This document shows, piece after piece, positions 1-9,076 of a DNA stretch of 64,000 bases (positions within the stretch are counted from its first letter, which is position 1; each line of letters starts with the position of its first letter). Both the position numbers and the translations under genes were made by a program. Origin of the DNA: Phaeobacter sp. J2-8 (GTDB lineage: Bacteria > Pseudomonadota > Alphaproteobacteria > Rhodobacterales > Rhodobacteraceae); assembly GCF_022867865.1 (NCBI RefSeq), contig NZ_JALIEC010000001.1:1098501-1162500 (forward strand). The letters run 5' to 3'. Under the pieces are notes generated by a model. That model saw only the letters and a list, made by a program, of their open reading frames with translations, was not told the DNA's origin and searched no databases.

Positions 1-470
1 TGATCAGGAAGGAGCCCCAACCAGAAATGTCTTTTTTGGTGGTGTAGCCATAGAGGCTTAGACCGGCAAAGGCGATCGAGGTGACCAGGAAGACCTGAGC
101 AATCGAGAAGCCGGTGAAGGCCACGAAGATCCAGCTGAGCGACAGGCCCATCACCGCCGCAAAGGCATAGAAGAACAGTTGCGCGCCGGCGGCGGACAGT
201 TTGTTGATCGCCGCGCCAAAGGCAAACACCATACCGAGGGGCGCAAACATGATGATCCAGCCCAGGATGTTGGGTTGCAATGTCGCGGGGTCACGGAACA
301 CCGACAACAGCGCCGGGTTAGAGCCAACGGCCCAGGCGACTGCAAAGGTGATCAACATGCCCACCGACATTGTGCCGTAGACTTTGTTCATGTGGGCGCG
401 CAGGCCCGCATCAATCTGGGCGGCGCCAGGCGGCAGCCGCTGTCGACCGGATTGTGTTATAGTTAGCCAT
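1..470 (-). CDS. Bax inhibitor-1/YccA family membrane protein (partial, apparent frameshift)
   Basis: The gene runs off the left edge, so only the N-terminal part is present. The start is the ATG at 468-470 with a GGAGG-type ribosome site just upstream. The first 14 or so codons read MANYNTIRSTAAAA. The frame must then shift to continue as AQIDAGLRAHMNKVYGTMSV and several hydrophobic segments, ending near the edge with LYGYTTKKDISGWGSFLI, a typical BI-1/YccA signature. One surplus A near 428 explains the break: without it the two frames join cleanly. Family knowledge: BI-1/YccA proteins are six- or seven-helix inner-membrane proteins linked to FtsH and to ion or stress homeostasis. Membrane identity is secure. 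Whether the frameshift is real cannot be told from sequence. Confidence 0.8.
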
Positions 471-629
471 CGAGTTCCTCCGAAAAAGAGCTGGGGCCAA
501 GCACATGCTGGCCGTCCCCTCAGATATTGGCTGAACCACCTGAGTTTTCAAGATATCAACGGTCGCCTAGGCGGTGTTTTCGGAGGAAATCGGTGTCAAT
601 TGACATCAAATCGCGGATTCGCGCGCGTT

Positions 630-827
630 TCAATGCGTCGGCAGATCCCAGATCGGGCGGCGCGCCTCTGCTGCGGCTTGCTGTGTGGTCAACCCAAGGT
701 CGGCAAGCTGCGCTGAATCCAGCCGGGCAAGGGTCTGGCGCTGACGGTAGATTGCCAGAATTTCGGTCAGTCGGGGCAGGGCAGAGCGCCGGGTTGGTTG
801 GCAGGCGATTTCAAGGCTGCGGGACAT
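630..827 (-). CDS. DUF1127 small protein
   Basis: A 65-residue protein. The start at 827 is chosen over an upstream in-frame ATG because AAGGAGAT lies directly before it. Residues about 27-60 carry the DUF1127 pattern: basic YRQRQTLARLD, then LADLGL, then ARRPIWD. Proteins of this kind are common in Rhodobacteraceae. Short DUF1127 proteins have been tied to RNA-related regulation and phosphate or stress responses in some alphaproteobacteria, but nothing here fixes the function. It is divergent from the LysR gene at 952, so it is a plausible target of that regulator (inference). Confidence 0.85.
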   Translation of the reverse strand: MSRSLEIACQPTRRSALPRLTEILAIYRQRQTLARLDSAQLADLGLTTQQAAAEARRPIWDLPTH

Positions 828-951
828 TGGGTATCTCCTTTGGTTGTGATGTTTTCGTCGTGAAGTATTTTGTTCCTTGATGTGTAGTCCGGCCCGCGTC
901 ATATTGAAAACGAATGATTTTGATTTTTAATATCACAAAGGCTGATGTATC

Positions 952-1803
952 ATGCGAAACCTTGATGTCACTGTCCTGCGCAGTTTTGTGGCCGTGGCCC
1001 AGACCGGGGGCGTCACCCGTGCGGCGGGGTTTTTGAACCTGACGCAATCTGCGGTGTCGATGCAGCTCAAGCGGTTGGAAGAGCTTCTGGGGCTGGAGCT
1101 GCTGGACCGGACGGCGCGGCGCATTGCCTTGACCGCAGCAGGTGAGCAGTTGCTGGGCTATGCCCGTCGCATGGTCGAATTGAACGACGAGGCATTTTCG
1201 AAACTGACGGCTTCTGAATATGCCGGGGAAATTCGGCTGGGCGTGCCGCATGACATTGTTTACCCGGTCATTCCGCTGGTGCTGCAACGGTTTGCCGCGG
1301 AAATGCCGCGGATGCGGGTGCGGCTGGTCACCAGCTACACCGCCAAACTGCGCGAGGATTTTTCGCGTGGGGAAACCGATCTGATCCTGACAACCGAGCG
1401 GTCATTGGGCGACGGGGGCACCACATTGGCAGAGATTGCCCTGCGCTGGGTTGGTGCGCCGGGGGGGCAGGTCTGGCGGCACCGTCCCCTGCGGTTGGCC
1501 CAGGCGGTGCAATGCGGTTTTCGCCCCGGCGTGATCGAAAGATTGAACCGCGCCGATGTGGACTGGACCTCGGTGGTGGAAACCGACAGCGACCGCACGG
1601 TCGAGGCGACGGTCAGCGCCGATCTCGCGGTTACGGCGTTGCTGGAGGGGACGGTGCCCGGGCAGTTGACCGAATTGCCGATGGGATGCGGTCTGCCGGA
1701 TTTGGGCACCTATATGGTCAATCTCTACAGCAATGATCAGCCGGGCAATGAACCGGTGCGGTTGCTGTCTGATTTGGTGCGTCAGGCCTATGAAACGCTT
1801 TAG
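952..1803 (+). CDS. LysR-family transcriptional regulator
   Basis: 283 residues with the standard LysR layout. A winged helix-turn-helix occupies residues 1-60 (recognition region about 21-43, containing LTQSAVSMQLKRLEELLG). A periplasmic-binding-protein-like effector domain from about residue 90 contains the conserved IRLGVPHDIV opening. Length is close to the family norm of about 300. It is transcribed divergently from the DUF1127 gene across about 125 bp, the usual arrangement for a LysR regulator and its target. The ligand is unknown. The 3' end is followed by the convergent quinone oxidoreductase gene. Confidence 0.9.
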   Translation: MRNLDVTVLRSFVAVAQTGGVTRAAGFLNLTQSAVSMQLKRLEELLGLELLDRTARRIALTAAGEQLLGYARRMVELNDEAFSKLTASEYAGEIRLGVPHDIVYPVIPLVLQRFAAEMPRMRVRLVTSYTAKLREDFSRGETDLILTTERSLGDGGTTLAEIALRWVGAPGGQVWRHRPLRLAQAVQCGFRPGVIERLNRADVDWTSVVETDSDRTVEATVSADLAVTALLEGTVPGQLTELPMGCGLPDLGTYMVNLYSNDQPGNEPVRLLSDLVRQAYETL

Positions 1804-1824
1804 CCGCGTCAACGCCGATGGCCG

Positions 1825-2779
1825 TCAGGGTGTGACCACAACCTTGCCGGTGGATTTCCGGTCACGCAATAGCGCCAGCGCCTCTGCCGCGCGATCCAGC
1901 GGCAGAACATGGCTGACATGCGGGGAAATCCGACCGGCTCTGTGCCAGTCGATCAGGGTTTTCGAAATCGGTGACGACATCGGGGCGGAATTTCAGGTAG
2001 CCGCCCCAATAGACCCCCAGAACGCTCAGGTTTTTGACCAACAGATGGTTGGTTTTGACCTGCGGCACATCGCCGCTGGCGAAGCCGATCGGCAGGATGC
2101 GCGCCTCTGGATTGCAGGCCCGAAAGGCGGCTTCGAATTGTGCACCGCCAATGGGATCATAGACCACATCCGCCCCGCCCAAGGCCTTGACCTCGGCCCG
2201 GATGTCGGCGGTTGTGGCGTCGATCAGGTGGTCGGCCCCGGCGGTTTTTGCCACTGCCAGCTTGTCCGCGCCGCGAGCACAGGCAATCACCCGGGCCCCC
2301 ATGATCTTGCCGATTTCCACCGCCGTAAGGCCCACCCCCGCCGCCCCGAGCACCAACAAGGTTTCGTCGGGTTGCAATCTTGCGCGATGCTGCAATGCGA
2401 CATGCGAGGTGCCATAGGCGATCTGCAACGCCGCCGCGTCGGTAAAACTCATGCTGTCGGGCAGAACGACGGCGCGCGCCACGTCAAAACAACCGTATTC
2501 TGCCAGCCCGCCATGGCCGCCAAACACCGCAACCCGCGTGCCGGGCGCAGGGCCGTCCGTATTCGGGCCCAGCGCATCCACCACGCCGGCGACCTCCATT
2601 CCCAGGGTGAATGGCGCGGTCGGCGTGTCCTGATAGGTGCCCTTTTCCATCAGAATATCGGCAAAATTCAAACCGCAGGCCGCGATTTTCAACCGTAACT
2701 CCCCAGCCGCCGGATCGGGTTTCGGGCAGTCGGTCACCGCGGCTGCTGCCCCGGCGGTGGCGATCATGAATGCGCGCAT
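1825..2779 (-). CDS. NAD(P)H:quinone oxidoreductase, zinc-free MDR family (C-terminus frameshifted)
   Basis: Medium-chain dehydrogenase/reductase of the quinone oxidoreductase group. The N-terminal GroES-like domain carries CGLNFADILMEKG and GMEVAGVV. The cofactor motif GAAGVG lies at residues 145-150. There are no structural-zinc cysteines, as expected for QOR enzymes. The uninterrupted frame loses similarity after GGYLKFRPDVVTD. Reading on in the next frame gives KTLIDWHRAGRISPHVSHV and LPLDRAAEALALLRDRKST up to a TGA at 1825-1827, which matches the family C-terminus. A surplus base in the AAA run at 1965-1967 accounts for the shift. Restored length is 317 residues, normal for the family. 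Likely reaction: NADPH-dependent reduction of quinones or enones in the cytosol. The physiological substrate is not evident. Confidence 0.88.
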
Positions 2780-3126
2780 TTTTCAAACTTGTCCTTTGAG
2801 GTGGGGGATGGTTAATGGCCGCGAGGTAACAGTTTCGCGCCACCGCCGTTTTGTAAATGGCGTGATATGTCGCGGCAATCGGGAGGGGCGACAGAGGCGG
2901 GCGGTGAGCGGTGTTTTCTTACCGTCCTGCGTGTGCCAGGCGTTAACCGTATTCTTTTTACGCGTTCTTTTTCCTTGCTTTCTGGTGTGCCATCCGTATC
3001 TTTTCCCAAGCTGCAGGGGTGCAATGTTGTAAATACTGTGCGGGGGTCACTCATTTCCGCATCAACTATAGTATGCGAACTCAGATGGATCTCTCCATCG
3101 GGGGCGCAAAGTAAAGGATGAATGGT
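2780..3126. other. Divergent intergenic region
   Basis: About 350 bp between the quinone reductase (-) and the XRE regulator (+). A TATAGT hexamer at 3067-3072 could be a -10 element for the XRE gene, but I see no convincing -35. A short inverted repeat, GATGGA-TCTC-TCCATC at 3084-3099, would form a hairpin in the XRE leader. I see no credible coding sequence here. Confidence 0.4.
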
Positions 3127-3501
3127 ATGCCACACCCCGTGGATGTGCATGTAGGCAAACGAGTCCGCCACCGTCGGTGGCTTGTTGGAATGACCCAGCA
3201 GCAGCTTGCCGAACATGTCGGAATCAAATTCCAGCAAATTCAGAAATATGAAACCGGTGCAAACCGGGTCAGTGCCTCGCGTCTTTGGGACATTGCAGAT
3301 GCGCTGGAGGTTCCTGTCAGCTTCTTCTTTGAAGGTCTGGACGAAGGGGCAGAGGCCCCGACATCAGGGGAAAGCGGCGTGCCTGCCGATCTTCTGGGCG
3401 ACAAGGAAGCGCTGGATCTGGTGCGGTCCTATTATGCGATCCCGGAAAATCAGCGTCGGCGCCTGTTTGAACTTGCCCGCGTGTTGAGCGACGTCGCATA
3501 A
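3127..3501 (+). CDS. XRE-family helix-turn-helix regulator
   Basis: 124 residues from the chosen ATG at 3127. A second ATG nine bases upstream (3118) is also possible, but its AAAGG is too close and family members begin at MxHPVDVHVGKR. Residues about 10-65 form a Cro/C1-type HTH (MTQQQLAEHVGIKFQQIQKY followed by ETGANRVSASRLWDIADAL). A short tail after PVSFFFEGL ends in a helical segment around RSYYAIPENQRRRLFELAR. This one-domain regulator with a C-terminal dimerising helix is very widespread in Rhodobacteraceae, sometimes in several copies. The regulated genes are unknown. Confidence 0.9.
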   Translation: MPHPVDVHVGKRVRHRRWLVGMTQQQLAEHVGIKFQQIQKYETGANRVSASRLWDIADALEVPVSFFFEGLDEGAEAPTSGESGVPADLLGDKEALDLVRSYYAIPENQRRRLFELARVLSDVA

Positions 3502-3550
3502 ACCCCGCAAGAGCGCGGCCGCAAGGCGGCGCAAATCGGCGGGGGATGTT

Positions 3551-4345
3551 ATGCAGAACGACGAAATGAGCCACCTCTGGAAGGTGGCGGATGAAATGGC
3601 CGACGCAGCGCGTGCGGCCATTTTGCCGTTTTTTCGGGGCACGGCCCTGGGGACGGAATCCAAACTGGCGGCGGGATTTGATCCCGTGACGGTTGCGGAT
3701 CGCGCCGCAGAACGGGCCATGCGCGACGTCCTGGCCCAGCATCGCCCACAGGACGCCATTCTGGGCGAGGAATTTGGCGCGCAGGATGGCACATCCGGTC
3801 TGACATGGGTGCTTGATCCGATTGACGGCACACGCGGGTTCATTTCCGGCACGCCGACCTGGGGCGTGTTGATCGCCTTGTCGGATGCAAATGGGCCGCG
3901 CATGGGGGTGATTGATCAACCCTATATCGGCGAGCGGTTTCGTGGCGGCCCCGGCGTGGCGCGCATGGATGGCCCGCATGGGCAGGTGGAATTGGCGACA
4001 AAAACCACCGAGGCGCTGTCGGATGCAATTTTGTTCACCACGTTCCCCGAGGTTGGCACGCCCGAAGACAAGGTCGCGTTTGACCGTGTTGCGGCGCAGG
4101 TGCAGCTGACGCGATACGGTATGGATTGTTATGCCTATGCGCTGCTGGCGGCGGGGCAGGTCGATCTGGTGATCGAATCGGGGTTGAATGCCTATGATAT
4201 TCAGGCCCCGATTGCGGTGATCGAAGCGGCGGGTGGTCTTGTGACCGATTGGTCGGGCGGGCCGGTGCATCAGGGCGGCCGCGCGCTGGCTGCTGCAAAT
4301 GCGACCCTTCATGCCCAGGCGATGGCGATTTTGCAGGGGGCCTAG
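3551..4345 (+). CDS. hisN: Inositol monophosphatase-family phosphatase, histidinol-phosphatase (HisN)-like
   Basis: 264 residues with all three metal-binding motifs of the lithium-sensitive IMPase superfamily: LGEEFG (acidic pair near residues 73-74), WVLDPIDGTRGF (aspartates near 89 and 92) and YDIQAPIAVIEAAGG near the C-terminus. The Arg-Gly-Phe after DPIDGT and overall similarity point to the HisN group, which hydrolyses L-histidinol phosphate in the cytosol with Mg2+. A different sugar or nucleotide phosphate cannot be excluded. A GGGGG stretch precedes the start. It lies alone between the XRE regulator and the amidohydrolase. No other his genes are nearby, as is common for hisN. Confidence 0.85.
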   Translation: MQNDEMSHLWKVADEMADAARAAILPFFRGTALGTESKLAAGFDPVTVADRAAERAMRDVLAQHRPQDAILGEEFGAQDGTSGLTWVLDPIDGTRGFISGTPTWGVLIALSDANGPRMGVIDQPYIGERFRGGPGVARMDGPHGQVELATKTTEALSDAILFTTFPEVGTPEDKVAFDRVAAQVQLTRYGMDCYAYALLAAGQVDLVIESGLNAYDIQAPIAVIEAAGGLVTDWSGGPVHQGGRALAAANATLHAQAMAILQGA

Positions 4346-4464
4346 GCCAGCGTGCTTGATCGCCGGGGGGGGGTCGGGTAATTTGGCATCGGGACGTGCG
4401 AAATTTGCCCATTACCGGCGCGTTTGATTTCACCTCAGAAATGGGCCTGTCTCTGAGGGTACAA

Positions 4465-5799
4465 ATGAAAGACATCCTGATAAAACGCGCCGCGCTGGTC
4501 CTGACGATGGATGACGCGGACCGTGAAATTGCTGAAAGTGACATCCGTTTGCAGGACGGCGTCATTGCCGAAATTGGCACGGATCTGGCCAGTGACGGCG
4601 AGGTGGTGCAGGCCGACGGTTGCCTTGTGACGCCGGGCCTGGTCAACACGCATCACCATTTGTATCAAACGCTGACCCGCGCGGTGCCGGGCGGGCAGGA
4701 TGCCCTGCTGTTTGGGTGGCTGCAAACGCTTTACCCGATCTGGGCGCGGTTTGGCCCGGAAGAGATTTTCATCTCGGCACAGGTGGGTTTGGCGGAATTG
4801 GCCCTGTCGGGCTGTAGCCTGACCTCGGACCATCTTTACATGTATCCCAACGGCGCGCGGCTGGATAACTCGATTGCCGCCGCACGCGAGGTGGGTCTGC
4901 GGTTTCATCCCACGCGCGGCGCGATGTCGATTGGCGAAAGCGACGGCGGGCTGCCGCCGGATGCTCTGGTCGAACAGGAACGCGCGATTCTGGACGATTC
5001 GATTCGTGTGGTGGATGCCTTTCATGACCGATCCGAGGGCGCGATGGTCCGAGTCGGGCTGGCGCCCTGTTCGCCGTTTTCGGTCAGCCGGGATCTGATG
5101 CGCGAGGCGGCGATATTGGCGCGCGACAAGGGCGTGATGCTGCACACGCATCTGGCCGAAAATGACGAGGATATCGCCTTTTCCCTGGAGAAGTTCGGCT
5201 GTCGTCCGGGGCAATATGCCGAGGATCTGGGATGGACCGGCGATGATGTCTGGCACGCGCATTGTGTGAAGCTGGACGGGCAAGAGATTGATCTCTTTGC
5301 CAAAACACGCACCGGCGTGGCGCATTGCCCCTGTTCCAACTGTCGCCTTGGCTCTGGCATTGCGCCGGTGCGTGCGATGCGGGATGCGGGCGTCAAGGTG
5401 GGGCTGGGCGTGGACGGGTCGGCGTCGAATGACATTGGCAATCTGGTGGGCGAGGCCCGTCAAATGATGCTGTTGCAGCGGGTTGCCCTTGGCGCGGACG
5501 CGATCAGCGCCCGCGAGGCGCTGCGCATTGCCACTCGCGGTGGGGCAGAGGTTCTGGGCCGCGATGATTGCGGTCAGATCGCCCTTGGCAAACGCGCTGA
5601 TCTGGCGATCTGGGACATGTCGGGGATCGAAGCCGCCGGCAGTTGGGATGCGGGGGCGATGCTGCTGGCGGGGCCAAACAAGGTGCGTGATCTCTTTGTC
5701 GAAGGGCGCGCCGTGGTGCGCGATGGCAATGTCGTGTCGTTCGATTTGCCGGCCGCAATTGCCCGTCAGAACACGCTGGCGCACAGGCTCATGGCATGA
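4465..5799 (+). CDS. 8-oxoguanine deaminase / amidohydrolase family
   Basis: 444 residues from the ATG at 4465, which has GAGGG six bases upstream. Longer in-frame starts lack this. It is an amidohydrolase of the ATZ/TRZ-like clade with the full metal set: NTHHH (H63/H65), HTHLAEND, HAHCVK, and GVDGSASND carrying the catalytic aspartate. CPCSNCRLGSGIAPV is typical of the 8-oxoguanine deaminase group, which hydrolyses 8-oxoguanine or related aminopurines/triazines to the keto form plus ammonia. The neighbouring guanine deaminase at 6246-7526 supports a purine role (inference). Activity on another aminoheterocycle is possible. Its last bases overlap the start of the CAP gene. Confidence 0.82.
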   Translation: MKDILIKRAALVLTMDDADREIAESDIRLQDGVIAEIGTDLASDGEVVQADGCLVTPGLVNTHHHLYQTLTRAVPGGQDALLFGWLQTLYPIWARFGPEEIFISAQVGLAELALSGCSLTSDHLYMYPNGARLDNSIAAAREVGLRFHPTRGAMSIGESDGGLPPDALVEQERAILDDSIRVVDAFHDRSEGAMVRVGLAPCSPFSVSRDLMREAAILARDKGVMLHTHLAENDEDIAFSLEKFGCRPGQYAEDLGWTGDDVWHAHCVKLDGQEIDLFAKTRTGVAHCPCSNCRLGSGIAPVRAMRDAGVKVGLGVDGSASNDIGNLVGEARQMMLLQRVALGADAISAREALRIATRGGAEVLGRDDCGQIALGKRADLAIWDMSGIEAAGSWDAGAMLLAGPNKVRDLFVEGRAVVRDGNVVSFDLPAAIARQNTLAHRLMA

Positions 5800-6224
5800 G
5801 ACGCCGGGATGTCCTGGCGGCGGGCTTGTGTTGGTGCGCCGCGCCGACACTGGGCGATGAACGCGCGGCTTTGAATTCGGTCAATCAATTGCGTCGATTG
5901 CGTGGGCGGCGGGCCTTGCGGTGGTCATCGCCGCTGGTCCTCGCCGCACAGGCCCATGCCGATGACATGGCACGCGGCGGATTTTTCGCGCATCAGGGCG
6001 CGAATGGTTCTGACGTCGGGGCCCGGGTGACTGCGGCGGGGTATCGCTGGTGCGGGGTGGCGGAAAACATCGCCAAGGGCCAGACGACGCTGGATAAGGC
6101 ATTGAAAGGCTGGCGCACCTCGCGGGGGCATCGGCGCAACATGATGGACCGCGAGATGACCGATCTTGGCGTTGCGCGCGGGGCGGGCAACATCTGGGTC
6201 ATGGTGCTGGCGCGGGGCTGCTGA
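5796..6224 (+). CDS. CAP (SCP/PR1)-domain secreted protein
   Basis: 142 residues. The ATG overlaps the previous stop (ATGA), so it is translationally coupled to the amidohydrolase. The N-terminus MRRRDVLAAGLCWC resembles a twin-arginine or Sec signal ending near residue 20. The mature part is a single CAP domain: LNSVNQLRRLRGRRAL, then AQAHADDMARGGFFAHQG, AENIAKG, and GHRRNMMDREMTDLGVA near the end. Bacterial CAP proteins of this size are exported and of mostly unknown function. Coupling to a cytosolic purine deaminase is unexpected and gives no functional hint. Confidence 0.83.
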   Translation: MRRRDVLAAGLCWCAAPTLGDERAALNSVNQLRRLRGRRALRWSSPLVLAAQAHADDMARGGFFAHQGANGSDVGARVTAAGYRWCGVAENIAKGQTTLDKALKGWRTSRGHRRNMMDREMTDLGVARGAGNIWVMVLARGC

Positions 6225-6245
6225 ACATCGCGTTTCGGGGCCGGG

Positions 6246-7526
6246 TCACACCAGACATCCATTGATCCAGGTCGCACGTACGGCCCGATCGTCGCCCATC
6301 ATGATGGTGGGAAACAGCGCCTCCCATGGATCATTGGCGGTGGCGAAACGTTGGGCAATCGCCGGGGTCGACGCAAGGTCCAGCACCACAAGGTCCGCCG
6401 TCATGCCGGGGGCGAGATTGCCGATTTCATCGTCCAGATGCAGCGCCTTGGCCGATCCTTGTGTCGCAAGCCACATGAGTTGCGCGGCATGTAGCGGCGT
6501 GCCGACCAATTGGCCGATCTCATAGGCCGCCGCCATGGTGCGCAGCATGGAAAAGCTGGACCCGCCGCCGGTGTCGGTCGCCAACCCAACCGACAATCCG
6601 CGCGCCTTCATCGCGGCGGTGCGAAACAGACCAGAGCCGATAAAGGTGTTGGAGGTCGGGCAATGGACCAATGCCGCGCCGACCTCGGCCAGGCGATCAA
6701 TTTCCCGCTCTTCCAGATGGATCGCATGACCATAGAGCCCACGTGCGCCCAAAAGTCCGTGCGCCTCGTAGGTATCAAGATAATCCCGCGCCTCGGGATA
6801 GAGCGATTTCACCCAGGCGATTTCATCGGTTTGCTCGCTCAGATGTGTTTGCATCAGACACTCCGGGTGTTCGCCCCACAGCGCCCCCATCGCCGCCAGT
6901 TGTTCCGGCGTTGACGTCGGTGAAAATCGCGGCGTGATGGCATAGCGCAGCCTGTCCTGACCGTGCCAGCGCTCCAGCAACGCCTTGCTGTCGTCATAGG
7001 CGCTTTGCGGCGTGTCGCGCAGATCATCCGGCGCATTGCGGTCCATACAGGTCTTGCCCGCGACCACACATTGCCCGCGTGTCTGTGCCGCGGTGAAAAT
7101 CGCATCAACACTGGCGGGATGAATGGTACAGAAACTGGCCACCGTGGTGGTGCCATGTGCGGCGGTCAGATCAAGATAGCGGGTCGCGATGTCCTTGGCA
7201 TAGGCCGGATCGGCAAAGCGCGCCTCTTCGGGAAAGGTATAGGTGTTCAACCAGTCAATCAGCCGCAGGCCCCAGCTGGCGATCATCGCGGTTTGCGGGA
7301 AATGCACATGTGCATCGACAAAACCGGCACAGATCAGATCCGCACCATAAGCCACTTCCTCGGCCTTGGGGTGACTTGCGCGCAGCGCGTCGGCGGTGCC
7401 TGTCGCCACAATCCGCCCGTCATCGACCAATACGCCGCCGTGGCGGTGCAGGGTGCAGGCCTCGGCAAAAGGCACTGAAAACGGATCTGCCCGAAAGCTG
7501 AGCGTCTGGCCGGTCAAAAGCTTCAT
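6246..7526 (-). CDS. guaD: Guanine deaminase
   Basis: 426 residues starting at the ATG at 7526, which has GAGGGGTGG just upstream. An ATG 15 bases earlier has no such site. Amidohydrolase metal ligands are present: GFVDAHVHFPQ, MQTHLSE, YGHAIHL and ATDTGGG with the catalytic aspartate. PQTAMIASWG and NTYTFPEEARF are characteristic of guanine deaminase, which converts guanine to xanthine and ammonia. It faces the 8-oxoguanine-type deaminase across the CAP gene, making a small purine-salvage or catabolism locus. No xanthine dehydrogenase is in the window. Confidence 0.9.
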   Translation of the reverse strand: MKLLTGQTLSFRADPFSVPFAEACTLHRHGGVLVDDGRIVATGTADALRASHPKAEEVAYGADLICAGFVDAHVHFPQTAMIASWGLRLIDWLNTYTFPEEARFADPAYAKDIATRYLDLTAAHGTTTVASFCTIHPASVDAIFTAAQTRGQCVVAGKTCMDRNAPDDLRDTPQSAYDDSKALLERWHGQDRLRYAITPRFSPTSTPEQLAAMGALWGEHPECLMQTHLSEQTDEIAWVKSLYPEARDYLDTYEAHGLLGARGLYGHAIHLEEREIDRLAEVGAALVHCPTSNTFIGSGLFRTAAMKARGLSVGLATDTGGGSSFSMLRTMAAAYEIGQLVGTPLHAAQLMWLATQGSAKALHLDDEIGNLAPGMTADLVVLDLASTPAIAQRFATANDPWEALFPTIMMGDDRAVRATWINGCLV

Positions 7527-7678
7527 TTTGCCACCCCTCATTGTTGAATGTTGTCGTCAATTGTGGCTTGGCAAATCTTGCCGATGTCTGCACGACAATT
7601 CCTGTGAGACCACTGTTTCTTTTTCCGACACTATCGTATGTTTCTCTAAAATCGAGCCTGCGGGGCAAAAGAAAAATC

Positions 7679-9076
7679 ATGCAAGACCAGAGTGAAGACC
7701 TGCCCATCCACGACGAGGCGGAAGACGCCGAAAATGCCTATGTGCTGGAACGCAAGGCGGTCATGGCGATTCTCTATGCGGTTGAAACCGGAAACCGCGA
7801 GGCGCTGGTCGCGGCGATGGAACCGTTGCACGCCGCCGACATCGCCGACCTTCTGGAACAGGTCAATCCGTTTGATCGGGCGCGGCTGATCCGGCTCTAT
7901 GACAAGGAATTCGACGGCGAAATCCTGTCCGAGCTGGACGAAAGCATTCGGGAAGAAGTGATTTCGGTCCTCAACCCCGAGGTTCTGGCCGATGCTGTGC
8001 GCGAGCTGGACAGCGACGATGTGGTCGATCTGATCGAGGATCTGGAAGAACCGCAACAGGCGGCGATTCTGGGCGCGCTGGAAGAACCGGACCGGGCGGC
8101 GGTCGAACAATCCATGGCCTACCCGGAATATTCCGCAGGCCGTTTGATGCAGCGCGAAGTGGTGCGCGCGCCGGAACATTGGACCGTGGGCGATGCCATA
8201 GATTTCCTGCGCAGCAGCACCGATCTGCCGGAACAATTCTATCATGTTGTGCTGGTCGATCCGCGGATGCACCCGATTGGCAACATCACGCTGGGCAAAC
8301 TGATGGGTGCGCGCCGCAATGTGCCGCTGGTGGATCTGACAGAAGAGGTGTTTCGTGTCATTCCCGCCACCCAGGTCGAGGGCGATGTGGCCTATGCCTT
8401 TAACCAATATCACCTGATTTCTGCCCCCGTGGTGGATGAAGAGGGCCGTTTGGTCGGCGTGATCACCATTGACGACGCGATGGCGGTTCTGGACGAAGAA
8501 CACGAAGAAGACATCATGCGTCTGGCGGGGGTTGGCGAAGGCTCGCTTTCGGACAAGGTTGTTGAAACCACCAAGCAGCGCCTGCCGTGGCTGGCGGTCA
8601 ACCTGTTGACGGCGGTGATGGCGTCGCTGGTGATTGCGCTGTTCGAAGGCGCCATTGCCGAATTGGTGGCGTTGGCGGTTCTGATGCCGATTGTGGCCTC
8701 GATGGGCGGCAATGCGGGCACGCAGTCGCTGACCGTGGCGGTGCGCGCGATTGCCACCAAAGACCTGACCGGCGCGAACGTTTGGCGGGTGATCCGACGC
8801 GAAGTCCTTGTTGGTTTGGTCAATGGGGTGATTTTTGCCGTCGTGATGGCGATTGTCGGCATGGTCTGGTTCGGCTCGCCGGCGCTGGGCTATGTGATTG
8901 CCGCGGCGATGGTGATCAACATGGTGATCGCCGGGTTGGCGGGCACGGTGATTCCGGTGGTGCTGGACAAGGTCGGGGTCGATCCGGCACTGGCCTCGGG
9001 CGCCTTTGTGACCACGGTGACCGATATTGTCGGCTTCTTTGCCTTTCTTGGGTTGGCGGTTGTGGTGTTGTTGTGA
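7679..9076 (+). CDS. mgtE: Magnesium transporter MgtE
   Basis: 465 residues from the ATG at 7679; the open frame extends further upstream, but the family starts here. An acidic N-terminal domain (residues about 20-130, with MEPLHAADIADLLEQV and repeated acidic helices) is followed by two CBS modules (about 135-260, RLMQREVV... GNITLGKLM... and VVDEEGRLVGVITIDDAM). A membrane domain of about five helices has the selectivity-region signature MPIVASMGGNAGTQSLTV. MgtE is an Mg2+-gated Mg2+ channel of the inner membrane. Its stop overlaps the GTG start of the folate ligase gene, suggesting co-transcription. Confidence 0.95.
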   Translation: MQDQSEDLPIHDEAEDAENAYVLERKAVMAILYAVETGNREALVAAMEPLHAADIADLLEQVNPFDRARLIRLYDKEFDGEILSELDESIREEVISVLNPEVLADAVRELDSDDVVDLIEDLEEPQQAAILGALEEPDRAAVEQSMAYPEYSAGRLMQREVVRAPEHWTVGDAIDFLRSSTDLPEQFYHVVLVDPRMHPIGNITLGKLMGARRNVPLVDLTEEVFRVIPATQVEGDVAYAFNQYHLISAPVVDEEGRLVGVITIDDAMAVLDEEHEEDIMRLAGVGEGSLSDKVVETTKQRLPWLAVNLLTAVMASLVIALFEGAIAELVALAVLMPIVASMGGNAGTQSLTVAVRAIATKDLTGANVWRVIRREVLVGLVNGVIFAVVMAIVGMVWFGSPALGYVIAAAMVINMVIAGLAGTVIPVVLDKVGVDPALASGAFVTTVTDIVGFFAFLGLAVVVLL

